NCBI RefSeq assembly: GCF_009695605.1
Contig: NZ_VUNQ01000025.1
Location: 1-51,951 of the forward strand
DNA from: Tissierella pigra
Lineage (GTDB): Bacteria; Bacillota; Clostridia; Tissierellales; Tissierellaceae
DNA: 51,951 bases
Direction of reading: 5' to 3'
Below are positions 6,926 through 15,876 of this stretch, in pieces. The translations under genes and the position numbers were made by a program. Position 1 is the first letter of the stretch; each line of letters opens with the position of its first letter. Below the pieces are notes generated by a model. That model had not been told where the DNA came from and ran no database searches. It worked only from the letters and a program-made list of their open reading frames with translations.

Positions 6926-8167
6926 TTAATTACCAAATAATTTTTTAAAGACTTTTATTCCTGCTCCTAATGCTGTACCAAATACTACAACAGGTGCTGC
7001 TGCAGAGATTGTACTTATAAGAGCAGCACTACCTAACCCTCCAAGGAGTACTGAAGAGGCAGATGCAGCCATTCCACTAATCGCAGTATTTGTTGCTAGA
7101 AATGCACTTCCAACAGCTGTATTTGCAATCGTTGCTCCAGCAGTATTTAACATCCCAAAAGTAGCTGATCCAATTGCTGTATTTCCAAGAGCAGAAAGAC
7201 CTGCACCAGACAAATACCCCACTCCACCTGAAATGGTAGTATCTTTTATAACATCAAACACTGCATCATCAAGATTTTTATCTTGATTGATGACATCCAT
7301 AATATTTCCACCTAAACTATAACTTCCACCAAATTGTAACCCTTTAAACGCAGTTTTTAATCCTACATCGTGCATCTCTTTCGCTATATTAATAGCTGAA
7401 TTAAGTTTTGGAGCTACTACAGAATATTTTGAGCCTGTAAATCTTGTTTCTAATTGCATTCCCCTAGCTAGTCTTTCTGCTTCTTTTAGTGATACTTCTG
7501 ATTCTATAACATTTAATCCTGATTCATGAGCTTTATCAATAAGATAATTATTACCTTTATCAACAATTATTGTTTGTCCCTTATATTGTGAAAAATCAAC
7601 ATTTTGTCTATCATATCCAATTTTTGATTGGCCAAATGATATAGAGCCATCTGAATTATGAATTATAAAATCAGCCACTCCATTATTATTAATAACTTCT
7701 GTTATATTTCCATTTAAAGTAGCTTCTGTAGCATGTAGTTCTTCGAAGACAAATCCTTTAAAGCCTTTAGTGCCACCTCTCATAGTATTTAAGTTGCTTA
7801 GATTGCTAGAGAGTTCTTTATAACTATTAATATTTTGAACCCCATTAACAATAGCTTCTGAAGCATAAGGCAATCCAAACATACTACAACCTAGATTATT
7901 CATTGTTTCATTTGGTTCAATAATTCCTATCACATTATCAAAGACTGTTTGTTCAAACCTATTTCTTAATATAGTTAAGTCTGCATACGGTTTTTCTTCT
8001 ATTTTTTCATTTTCCTCTATATCTAAAACAAAGGAATTCCAAGGTTCTATTGCATCATGTATATTCCATTTTATATACTTAGAAGTTTGATACGAATCTT
8101 TGTCAACAAAATTTGTAGGCGACCAATTAATTAAAGTTACTTTTTCTTGACTTAATGCCGTATTCAT
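6926..8167 (-). CDS. Putative nuclease / membrane effector protein (413 aa)
   Basis: I cannot assign this to a named family. Residues 136-183 read like a degenerate PD-(D/E)XK core: GFVFEELHATEATLNG (E142/E143), ADFII (D166), then FGQSK (Q180-x-K182). Residues ~311-405 are a long Gly/Ala/Ser-rich hydrophobic stretch (GVGYLSGAGLSALGNTAIGS, and so on) resembling the glycine-zipper or pore-forming regions of toxins, ending in the basic KVFKKLFGN. There is no N-terminal signal peptide. The ribosome site GGGAGG precedes the ATG. The layout of a soluble catalytic-like half plus a membrane-active half suggests a toxin or abortive-infection effector. The two small genes downstream and the XRE repressor upstream fit a regulated toxin module. 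Confidence 0.6.
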   Translation of the reverse strand: MNTALSQEKVTLINWSPTNFVDKDSYQTSKYIKWNIHDAIEPWNSFVLDIEENEKIEEKPYADLTILRNRFEQTVFDNVIGIIEPNETMNNLGCSMFGLPYASEAIVNGVQNINSYKELSSNLSNLNTMRGGTKGFKGFVFEELHATEATLNGNITEVINNNGVADFIIHNSDGSISFGQSKIGYDRQNVDFSQYKGQTIIVDKGNNYLIDKAHESGLNVIESEVSLKEAERLARGMQLETRFTGSKYSVVAPKLNSAINIAKEMHDVGLKTAFKGLQFGGSYSLGGNIMDVINQDKNLDDAVFDVIKDTTISGGVGYLSGAGLSALGNTAIGSATFGMLNTAGATIANTAVGSAFLATNTAISGMAASASSVLLGGLGSAALISTISAAAPVVVFGTALGAGIKVFKKLFGN

Positions 8168-8412
8168 TACAATACCTCCCTATAATTTATTTTTTGGATA
8201 ATTAATTTTTTGCTATTTAATGATTTGGCAAGTATAATTTTTCTAAATTCAGCTACCTATTCAACAATTGTTTTTGTATGTCAAATTTCAATTCATCAAA
8301 AATTCGTGTAATATCTACACAATAAACTACATCCTCTAAAAATCTCTAATACCCACATTATCACTCCCTTTCTAATTTAAAAACTTATCTTTGTTATTGA
8401 ATGATAAATTAA

Positions 8413-8886
8413 CTACTCATTAAGTCCTTTTGTAATTTTTAATAGTATATCTATAGTCTTTTTATCTTCTTTTTTTAATATACTTATTGTATTTTCTAGT
8501 ATTTTTACTCCACAGTCACTGTGATCTACATATGTTAAATAGTGAATTATATTTCTAATAAGAGTTTCAACTATCCTATTATTTGAATGTGCCTTCATCA
8601 GTTCTTTGATTTCAAAATCATAATCCCAAGGAGGTAGCATACTATAAGGTACAATTAACCCCTTGCTATTTTTATCCGGATATTCAGATTTTCCTACTAA
8701 ATAATCTGGTGTAACAAATAATGCAAAAGAAAGTAAGTTTAATACTGTTTCATTAATATTTTTAGTTATGCCTCTTTCTATATTTGAAATTGTTTGTTTA
8801 CTCAAATAAGCTTTTTTGGCAAGTTCATCTTGTGTCATACCTTTTTTCTTTCTCTCTTTAGCCAATTTTTCTCCTAAGATTTTCAT
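8413..8886 (-). CDS. XRE-family transcriptional regulator
   Basis: A 157-aa protein with an N-terminal Cro/CI helix-turn-helix (LGEKLAKERKKKGMTQDELA, then SKQTISNIERG, residues 4-40). The ~90-residue helical C-terminal part has no named domain. It is transcribed in the same direction as the 413-aa gene 245 bp away, and divergently from the resolvase at 9257. It is a candidate repressor of either. The 245-bp gap before the 413-aa gene is AT-rich, with no obvious additional gene. Confidence 0.88.
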   Translation of the reverse strand: MKILGEKLAKERKKKGMTQDELAKKAYLSKQTISNIERGITKNINETVLNLLSFALFVTPDYLVGKSEYPDKNSKGLIVPYSMLPPWDYDFEIKELMKAHSNNRIVETLIRNIIHYLTYVDHSDCGVKILENTISILKKEDKKTIDILLKITKGLNE

Positions 8887-9127
8887 AAATTCACCTATAT
8901 CCTTTACCTATTTTTAATATTATTGTAAGGAATATGATTTTGTTTGTCAATAGTATTTTTAAATTATGTTTGTTATATTCTATCATATGTCATATATTTT
9001 CTATAAATATGTTTTCATTTCTTTTATTTATTTCCAGTTTAATTATAAGCTATATGATTATACTTGTTAATATTTATTTTGTAATTTTTCATGTGATCAT
9101 ATTGTTTCGTATATCATGTCCCCTTAG

Positions 9128-9215
9128 GGTGTACTCTATTGAGTACACCTCTTTTTTATAAAAATATATGGTTTTCTATGCCTTTTTAAGTTATAATCTT
9201 ATTAAAAGTGTACTC
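9128..9215. promoter_or_regulatory. GTGTACTC palindrome and half-site before the resolvase
   Basis: GGTGTACTC at 9128-9136 and its perfect inverse at 9141-9149 flank a TATT loop. A third GTGTACTC at 9208-9215 lies just after TATAAT (9192-9197), the likely -10 of the resolvase promoter. Serine resolvases bind inverted half-sites near their own gene, so this could be part of a res site and an autoregulatory operator. The palindrome is also followed by TCTTTTTT and could act as a plus-strand terminator. The remaining gene-free DNA 8887-9127 is AT-rich, with nothing else I can name. Confidence 0.45.
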
Positions 9216-9256
9216 TTAATCTTAACCACTCAAAAAGGACACAAGGAGGTATTAAA

Positions 9257-9871
9257 ATGATATTTGGATATATAAGAGTTTCTAGTAAAGATCAAAATCC
9301 CCAGAGACAGATTGAAGCTTTAAAAGAATATGAAAAAGAATTAAAAGATGAAAATATCTTTATTGATAAACAGCCTGGTAAGGATTTTAATAGAGATAAC
9401 TATTTAGAATTAAAAAGGATTCTCCGAGAAGGAGATACTTTAATAGTTAAAGAACTAGATAGATTTGGTAGAAATAAGGAAATGATTAAAGATGAATTAT
9501 CCTGGATGAATGATAAAGGAGTCAGAACAAAAATTTTAGATATACCTACTACCTTAATGGATCTCCCCGACGAGAATTCATGGGTTATTAAAATGGTAAA
9601 TAATATTCTTATTGAAGTATTAGGATCTATTGCTGAAGAGGAAAGAGTTAAAATAAGACAAAGGCAGAAGGAAGGAATAGCCATAGCTAAAAAAGAAGGG
9701 AAATATAAGGGAAGGAAGCCCCAAGAATTACCTAAGAATTTTCCTAGTCTTTATAATAGATGGAAAGAAGGAAATATTACAGCAGTTGAATTTACTAAAT
9801 TATTAGGCTATAAAAGTAGAAATACTACCTATAAGAAGATTAGGCAATATGAGGAAGAGATTAAATCCTAA
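9257..9871 (+). CDS. Serine recombinase (resolvase/invertase)
   Basis: A 204-aa small serine recombinase. The catalytic motif GYIRVSS lies at residues 4-10 with the nucleophile at S9. KELDRFGRNKEM carries the active-site D-R...R, followed by the E helix IAEEERVKIRQRQKEG and a C-terminal HTH. The ribosome site AAGGAGG precedes the ATG. On a large plasmid such an enzyme usually resolves multimers, although it could also have come in with cargo. It sits at the boundary between the 413-aa module and the polysaccharide operon, and its last four bases overlap the convergent VanZ gene. Confidence 0.93.
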   Translation: MIFGYIRVSSKDQNPQRQIEALKEYEKELKDENIFIDKQPGKDFNRDNYLELKRILREGDTLIVKELDRFGRNKEMIKDELSWMNDKGVRTKILDIPTTLMDLPDENSWVIKMVNNILIEVLGSIAEEERVKIRQRQKEGIAIAKKEGKYKGRKPQELPKNFPSLYNRWKEGNITAVEFTKLLGYKSRNTTYKKIRQYEEEIKS

Positions 9872-10314
9872 TTCCCTTTTATTTTACTACTAATTTGATG
9901 CTGTAGTGTAATTCCAGCTAATGATCCCATGCCATCAATAACTACATCCATGACTTGCCCACTTCTACCAGGAATGAATAATTGGTGGATTTCATCAGAT
10001 ATGGCATATAGTATACATATTATTAATGCTAATATAAAGCCCCTTCCACCGGTTATCTCACTATCTTTTAAGACGTTGAAAGTCAGAAATCCTAGAATTA
10101 AATAGGCAAAGAAATGTGCATTCTTTCTTATTATACGATTAAAATTTCTAATATTTGTATCTATAATAGGAGCAGCTTTTTCTACTATTATAGTTATTTT
10201 TTCAGTTATTCCTATACTTAATTTATTAGACTCAGTGGATGGTTGATGAGATAAATAAAATATCAATATCATCCATAATACTACTAAAACCCAAGAAATT
10301 AATTTTCTTTTCAT
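9868..10314 (-). CDS. VanZ-family membrane protein
   Basis: A 148-aa VanZ-like protein with four hydrophobic segments. The family pattern includes NAHFFAYLILGFL, then ISDEIHQLFIPGRSGQVMDV with the conserved E-H-Q and D. VanZ-like proteins are common in surface-polysaccharide and teicoplanin-related loci, but their biochemical role is unclear. Here it is the last gene of the exopolysaccharide operon, 19 bp after the flippase gene, and ends tail-to-tail inside the resolvase gene. It is not evidence for glycopeptide resistance, as no vanHAX genes are present. Confidence 0.9.
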   Translation of the reverse strand: MKRKLISWVLVVLWMILIFYLSHQPSTESNKLSIGITEKITIIVEKAAPIIDTNIRNFNRIIRKNAHFFAYLILGFLTFNVLKDSEITGGRGFILALIICILYAISDEIHQLFIPGRSGQVMDVVIDGMGSLAGITLQHQISSKIKGN

Positions 10315-10333
10315 ATACTAAGCACCCTCTAAA

Positions 10334-11884
10334 CTATTTAAATAGTCTATTTTTCACTTTATTAATTACATCTCTAACTTCCTCCACCTTGAATACATAA
10401 CACAATACTCCATATACAATTACACCTAATCCAACAGCTGCTAACAATGAAATCAAATTATATAGCTTTGATGCTCCTAACATTCCATATAATCCGTTAT
10501 AAGTAAAATATGCGATTAGACCCATTACAGTAGAAGCTAGCCCCAATTTAATAAAAATAATTATGTATCCTTTGGTACCTAGTGATCCAATCTTCTTTTT
10601 AAGTCCATAAAACATTAATAACGTTGCAACTGAATTAGCTATACTAGTAGCAAATGCTAACCCAGCATGAGCCATAAATTTTACAAGTATTAAGTTTAGT
10701 ATAATATTAAGCCCTACAGATATAGCTCCATTTATCATGGGAGTCTTAGTATCTTGTAATGAATAGAATACCCTGTTTAACAATAATCTCAATGACATAG
10801 AAACAAGACCTAGCGAATAAAATATCAATGCATGAGATGTCATTATAGTATCATTGATAGTGAACTCTCCTCTTTGAAATGCGATCTCCACAATTGGTTG
10901 TGCTAAAACAACAAGTCCAACTGTCGCAGGTATAGTTATTAGTAAAATAAGATTAACGCCATCACTCATTATCTTCTTCAACCCATTAATATTATTATTG
11001 TTTGACTCTTTTGATAATAATGGGAAAATAACAGTAGTAACAGCTGTAACAAATACACCAAGAATCAGACCATTTAACTTATTTGCATAATTTAATGCTG
11101 ATATACTTCCCTCTACTAAATCGGAAGCTAACGTTCGATCGACAATAACATTTAAGTCATTAATAGCTACACCTATTAAAACTGGTATGCTTAGATATAG
11201 TACTTTCTTTATATATTCATCCTTTAGATCAAATACAAATTTATATCTATAACCAGTCTTCCTAGCCTCAGGAATTTGAATAAGTAGCTGTGATATAACT
11301 GCAATTACCGTAGTTATCATAAACCCTTTAATTCCAAAATTTGATGATAAAAACACGAGGAAAAATATATACACAATATTTAAAGGAATCCCAATTGCTG
11401 CAGAAGAAAAGTGTCTTTTTTCACTTTGTAAAAACCCCGTTAGTGTTCCTATTATACTACTAAAAATAACTACTGGTAGGCCAATCCTTAACAATTCAAT
11501 TGCAAGATTATATTGTTCTCCATAAAAGCCTTTAGCTGTCAATTTTATAAGATTTGGTGATAGAAACCAAGAAATTATAACTAAAATTATTGAAACGAAA
11601 GATAAAATAGTGATCATATTATTAGTATGTTTAATTTTTCCTTGTTTGCCTTCTCTAGTTTCTATTTCTGATAACACAGGTATGAATGTTGTTGTAATAG
11701 TGTTAGTAAAAATCGCCATTATTAATGCTATTAATCCATAAGAAACAAAATAAGTATCTGTTTCTATACCTGAACCAAATTTTGCAGCTATTAGGATTTC
11801 TCTAAGGAACCCAAGAAATTTACTTCCTAGGGAAAAAATTATTATTATAAAAATTGATTTTGTTGTTTCACTTGAAGTTGACAT
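10334..11884 (-). CDS. MurJ/MviN-like lipid-linked oligosaccharide flippase
   Basis: A 516-aa polytopic membrane protein of the MurJ/MviN branch of the MOP superfamily, with about 14 hydrophobic segments. Typical MurJ features are the N-terminal GSKFLGFLREILIAAKFGSG and the central NRVFYSLQDTKTPM. MurJ flips lipid II; homologues inside polysaccharide clusters act as Wzx-type flippases for the undecaprenyl-linked repeat unit. The position beside a polymerase-like gene and glycosyltransferases supports the latter role here. Length and motifs are intact. Confidence 0.92.
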   Translation of the reverse strand: MSTSSETTKSIFIIIIFSLGSKFLGFLREILIAAKFGSGIETDTYFVSYGLIALIMAIFTNTITTTFIPVLSEIETREGKQGKIKHTNNMITILSFVSIILVIISWFLSPNLIKLTAKGFYGEQYNLAIELLRIGLPVVIFSSIIGTLTGFLQSEKRHFSSAAIGIPLNIVYIFFLVFLSSNFGIKGFMITTVIAVISQLLIQIPEARKTGYRYKFVFDLKDEYIKKVLYLSIPVLIGVAINDLNVIVDRTLASDLVEGSISALNYANKLNGLILGVFVTAVTTVIFPLLSKESNNNNINGLKKIMSDGVNLILLITIPATVGLVVLAQPIVEIAFQRGEFTINDTIMTSHALIFYSLGLVSMSLRLLLNRVFYSLQDTKTPMINGAISVGLNIILNLILVKFMAHAGLAFATSIANSVATLLMFYGLKKKIGSLGTKGYIIIFIKLGLASTVMGLIAYFTYNGLYGMLGASKLYNLISLLAAVGLGVIVYGVLCYVFKVEEVRDVINKVKNRLFK

Positions 11885-11922
11885 ATTTCTAATCCTTTCC
11901 TGTTACTATTAATTCTTACCCG

Positions 11923-13131
11923 TTAATATGTATTAACCTTTTTGAAAATTTTATATAGTTCAAAAACATATAAAAGTACTAAGAATGGATAGACAGCAAT
12001 TTTTTGTCTAATTGCTGTTTTCCCATATTCAACACCAAGAGCAATAATATGAATTAAAATTGGTATTAGATATAAATACATTCTTTCCCTATATTCTTTA
12101 TATCTAAAAAATTTGTATAAATAAATTAATAACAATGGGCTAAATATTAAAAAAAACATTGAGTCTAAAATAATCGGTGTGTATACGCTAATTTCTGTTG
12201 TCATATTCCAAAAAAGTGGCGATAAAAAAAATGTAATCGTTGAGCTAATTATATTTATAACAAAACTGGACGACATATTAATACGACTTATAAATCTTAA
12301 TCCCATGTCAAAATGAGCCTTTAATGGACTAATTAATACTAAGCCAATTATTAAAGTTATAAAAAAGAACAACTTTTTTATACTAAGCTTTTTATTTTGT
12401 AGAATAAAAAAATCTACTAGAATTCCTACAGCAAATCCTACTCCTGAGTATATTCTTGTCGTTGTTAACGAACCTAAAACTATTATTAAAAAAAATATTA
12501 GCCTGCGTTTTTTTACATCAATAAATTTATCATATATATGCAAAGATAACATAGACAAAAAAAGCACTAATGAATCCTTCAATATATCTGATGTAAATAT
12601 TGTTAAATACATACTTACAGTTAACACTACTGTAGATATAGTCGCTATACTGTTATTAAATCTCTTTCGCAAATGAGTATGATAAAATAATATTGATAAA
12701 ATGTACATGAAAATATTTATTAAATATAATGAAAACCCAGAATTGAAAATTTTATAAGTAAAATAATTTAAATAATGATAACCTACCTGTAAACTTCCTG
12801 CATAATTTGATACATGTTTAAAAGATATTGAATTAGAAATTATCATTTTGTTTAAAACACTAAGATAACCTAAAGTATCAGGAAAATTAATAATATTATT
12901 GCTATACATGTAATAAGCATAAAGAATACAAGATATAAAGTTAATAGTTATTAGACTTTTTAATAAAAGTTTCATATCACTTAAATATAATATTAAGCCA
13001 AACAAAGTAATAAAGAAAATTATAGAGCTTATATCTGAATGACCCAACTCACCAAATAGGTGAGTTATAATTATCATAAAAATACATAATATGCCTAATA
13101 AATATTTATTTTTTTTAATGTAATATTCCAT
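11923..13131 (-). CDS. Polysaccharide polymerase-like membrane protein (Wzy/EpsG type)
   Basis: A 402-aa protein with roughly 10-12 hydrophobic segments, a lysine-rich start, and a long extracytoplasmic-type loop near residues 80-120 (NNIINFPDTLGYLSV region). This matches the general form of Wzy/EpsG polymerases, which join repeat units outside the membrane, but these proteins share little sequence, so the call rests on topology and position between the flippase and the acyltransferase. No other gene in the cluster could fill this role. Confidence 0.7.
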   Translation of the reverse strand: MEYYIKKNKYLLGILCIFMIIITHLFGELGHSDISSIIFFITLFGLILYLSDMKLLLKSLITINFISCILYAYYMYSNNIINFPDTLGYLSVLNKMIISNSISFKHVSNYAGSLQVGYHYLNYFTYKIFNSGFSLYLINIFMYILSILFYHTHLRKRFNNSIATISTVVLTVSMYLTIFTSDILKDSLVLFLSMLSLHIYDKFIDVKKRRLIFFLIIVLGSLTTTRIYSGVGFAVGILVDFFILQNKKLSIKKLFFFITLIIGLVLISPLKAHFDMGLRFISRINMSSSFVINIISSTITFFLSPLFWNMTTEISVYTPIILDSMFFLIFSPLLLIYLYKFFRYKEYRERMYLYLIPILIHIIALGVEYGKTAIRQKIAVYPFLVLLYVFELYKIFKKVNTY

Positions 13132-13172
13132 TAATTAGTCCTCCATTATTGATTCTTGAAAAGTGTTTTCTC

Positions 13173-13685
13173 TTAAATATCCTTTATTTTCTTGGCAGGT
13201 ACGCCAGCAAACAAACTGCTAACGTCAACATTTTTATTTACTAATGAACATGCACCAACTATTGATTTTTCACCTATTGTTACTCCCTGCAATATTGTCA
13301 CTCTTGCTCCTATGTATGAATGACTCCCAATTTTTACATTGGAAATAATTATGCTATTAATCTTCTCACCGTTCTCACACCATTCGATTTTGTGATCTCC
13401 AGTGATAATCATTACTTCAGGTCCCATAGTAACATGTGATCCAATAGTCACATTACCATTCCCAAATATTTTTGTTCCCGATCCAATACCAGCATTGTTA
13501 TATAGAACAATATTCTTACCAGTACCAAAATAAACATTTTCAGATATATTTACATTTTTACCACATTCTTTGAATATGTTTTTAACCAAAATTCTTCTAA
13601 ACTTTACTCCGCCAAATTTATTAGGGATTTTGTTTCCAATAGCATAATATATTATTAATGAAATATAATTCATTATTTTTTTCAT
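13173..13685 (-). CDS. Hexapeptide-repeat acyltransferase
   Basis: A 170-aa left-handed beta-helix acyltransferase of the maltose/galactoside O-acetyltransferase kind. Repeating hexapeptides run from about residue 55 to 160 (IGSGTKIFGNGNVTIGSHVT, later VKIGSHYIGARV-type repeats). A histidine in ITGDHKIEW is the likely catalytic base. It probably adds acetyl groups to a sugar in the repeat unit. An N-terminal ~15-residue hydrophobic stretch may hold it at the membrane. Confidence 0.88.
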   Translation of the reverse strand: MKKIMNYISLIIYYAIGNKIPNKFGGVKFRRILVKNIFKECGKNVNISENVYFGTGKNIVLYNNAGIGSGTKIFGNGNVTIGSHVTMGPEVMIITGDHKIEWCENGEKINSIIISNVKIGSHSYIGARVTILQGVTIGEKSIVGACSLVNKNVDVSSLFAGVPAKKIKDI

Positions 13686-13709
13686 GTTTTCATCACATCC
13701 AATATAAAA

Positions 13710-14894
13710 TTAATCAATAACATTTTCCCATTCTTTTATTACAGTATTAATTTCAAAATCTCTTACTCTCTTCAATGCTTCATTAGTATATCTCTCATAT
13801 AGTTCTTTATCATCTAGTAATTCTAAAATTGCATCCGCCATTATGTCCTCTTCTTTTGTAAGTGGTTCTTCATGATTATATTGATTGCCATCACAAACTG
13901 GAACAAGAATTCCATGTTGAGCATATTCAATTTTCATGGACTGTAAGTTTATATCTGTTTCTGGTGCTAAAATTTCTCTAGGACCTGATTTGCAATCACT
14001 CGATATTACTGGAATACCACATGCCATAGATTCTGCTAATGCATTCGGAAAACCTTCTGATAAAGAAGGTAATATAAATATAGAGGATTTGTTTATGTAT
14101 TTGTAAGGATTTGATTTGAATCCTAATAAAAAAACATTATTACTTAAATTCAAATCATCAATTAAACTTTGTAAATATTCTCTTAATTCTCCTTCTCCAA
14201 GTATAACTAACTTAATATCCTTGTTACTGTCATTAATTTTCTTAAATGCTCTTATTAAATGCCAATGCCCTTTTAAATGATTAAGTCTTCCTACGGTTAT
14301 AACAACTTTCTCTTTATATATATTCTCATATACATCATCAATCTTTTCTTTAGAAAGCATTTCAATTTTTTTTAAATCATATGGATTATAAATTGTTAAT
14401 ACTCTTTTTTCCTCAATATTATAATTTGTTACTAAATCATGTTTTATTAAATTGGATACTCCTACTATTGCATCAGCATCATTATATGTTTTTTTAATAA
14501 GGTATTTACCTAGTTTTGGATAAATCCCTTTAGATTTTCTAGATGTATATCCCCTTACCGAAACTACTACCTTATCTTTACCTTTGGTTAAAATGTTTAA
14601 AAGATTGGGTCCCCCCAAAAAACTAATACTTATATCAATTTTGTATTGAGTTTTTATTTCTTTTATTTTAAAATATCTTCTAATAAAATTTAAAACCTTA
14701 CTAATTGGATTATTGTTAGCCTTAATATTAATATCAATTAGTTCTCCACCATAAGAATATTCCATTGAGGTACTATCAAATAAAATCAAATACACTTTGT
14801 ACTTTTCTTTTGATAAATTTATAGTTATATTAGAAGCTACTCTTTCTGCACCGCCACCTTTTAGGCTTGATATAATTATTGCAATATTTTTCAT
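13710..14894 (-). CDS. GT4 glycosyltransferase
   Basis: A 394-aa GT-B fold glycosyltransferase of family 4. N-terminal ISSLKGGGAERVASNI is the acceptor-side motif. C-terminal VGRLNHLKGH, GEGELREYL and SEGFPNALAESMACGIPVIS contain the E-x7-E nucleotide-sugar site, followed by SGPREIL, as in PglA/PglJ-like GalNAc or related transferases. It acts on undecaprenyl-linked sugar at the inner membrane face. Its start overlaps the stop of the ATP-grasp gene by one base (TAATG). Confidence 0.93.
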   Translation of the reverse strand: MKNIAIIISSLKGGGAERVASNITINLSKEKYKVYLILFDSTSMEYSYGGELIDINIKANNNPISKVLNFIRRYFKIKEIKTQYKIDISISFLGGPNLLNILTKGKDKVVVSVRGYTSRKSKGIYPKLGKYLIKKTYNDADAIVGVSNLIKHDLVTNYNIEEKRVLTIYNPYDLKKIEMLSKEKIDDVYENIYKEKVVITVGRLNHLKGHWHLIRAFKKINDSNKDIKLVILGEGELREYLQSLIDDLNLSNNVFLLGFKSNPYKYINKSSIFILPSLSEGFPNALAESMACGIPVISSDCKSGPREILAPETDINLQSMKIEYAQHGILVPVCDGNQYNHEEPLTKEEDIMADAILELLDDKELYERYTNEALKRVRDFEINTVIKEWENVID

Positions 14895-15859
14895 TATTCG
14901 TTCTCCAATATAATTTTTTCATTTTTTAAATCTATCCATTCCCCCATTTTTAATTCCCACTCTTCTGGTTCTACTATCTGGGTTGCACCTCCTGGATAAA
15001 ATGTTATCTCTCCAAAATAAATCTCTTCATTAATATTATATAAATCAACTCTACAAAATGGAAAAGGTTTAGATAATATTTCAGCATATTCAACCATTTT
15101 ATTAAAATTATCTGGTTTAGAAACTAGAGATTTTTCAAATGGTTCTCTCTTTACTTTGATATTTAAATAATTAAAACTACGATCATATACATTCCTTTTA
15201 GCATGAGGACTATGTGAGCCATCTTCAGCCGCTGTTTCAATATCTACAAAAATTATTTTAACAACACCATTAAAACATAAAAATCTATAATCAATTAACG
15301 ATTTATTTTCTTTGTCTTCTAAGATTCTTTCTACTATGATTTTAGGTTCGATATTTTTATAATTCCATTCCCTTGATTCTAAATAATAATTATGTTCTAG
15401 GGCTTTATTGAAAATATTTCTAAACTTTTGTTTGTCAAATTGTCTGTTTTTATCCCAAATAATATTCGTTCCAGATCCATGATTGGTTTTGATAAATGCA
15501 TTTTCTAAATTATCAAAATCAATATCGTTAGCATTATCATATACACCATAAATTTCATTCAATATATGTCCTAAACCACATTCTTCTACATATTTCCTAA
15601 CTTTTACCTTATCTGAACAATTGGTAAGTAAAGGATCTTTATTATTTAACTTTAACCACCATAATTTTTCATTAAATGTCTTTGGATTAGTCAAGTTTAA
15701 CTTCTTTCCAGTTCTTTTATAATATCGATATTTTGCAAATATCTCATCTGGAATAATTAACAAGCATTGACGGTATATCCTCTTTAAGCTTAAATATAAA
15801 CCATGCGTAAAATTACTTTTTTCAAATGTTTTTTTAATATTGCTTTTTATTTTTAGCAT
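14894..15859 (-). CDS. TupA-like ATP-grasp enzyme
   Basis: A 321-aa protein of the TupA-type ATP-grasp family, named after the alkaliphile enzyme implicated in adding poly-glutamate to teichuronic acid. Visible family blocks are NPKTFNEKLWWLKL near residues 57-70, IKTNHGSGTNIIW (ATP-binding loop), then FCRVDLYNINEEIYFGEITF with the metal-binding acidic residues, and PGGAT. It probably forms an amide link between an amino acid and a uronic acid, which fits the nucleotide-sugar dehydrogenase in the same operon. It is coupled to the downstream glycosyltransferase by TAATG. Confidence 0.88.
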   Translation of the reverse strand: MLKIKSNIKKTFEKSNFTHGLYLSLKRIYRQCLLIIPDEIFAKYRYYKRTGKKLNLTNPKTFNEKLWWLKLNNKDPLLTNCSDKVKVRKYVEECGLGHILNEIYGVYDNANDIDFDNLENAFIKTNHGSGTNIIWDKNRQFDKQKFRNIFNKALEHNYYLESREWNYKNIEPKIIVERILEDKENKSLIDYRFLCFNGVVKIIFVDIETAAEDGSHSPHAKRNVYDRSFNYLNIKVKREPFEKSLVSKPDNFNKMVEYAEILSKPFPFCRVDLYNINEEIYFGEITFYPGGATQIVEPEEWELKMGEWIDLKNEKIILENE

Positions 15860-15876
15860 ATATTCTTAATTCCTTT

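Noticed and set aside
8934-9161. 75-codon plus-strand hydrophobic frame before the resolvase
   Set aside because: No ribosome site, AT-driven composition, and it runs through the likely promoter and palindrome region.
9868-10314. VanZ as a sign of glycopeptide resistance
   Set aside because: There is no vanHAX or regulatory pair; VanZ-family genes are common in polysaccharide loci.
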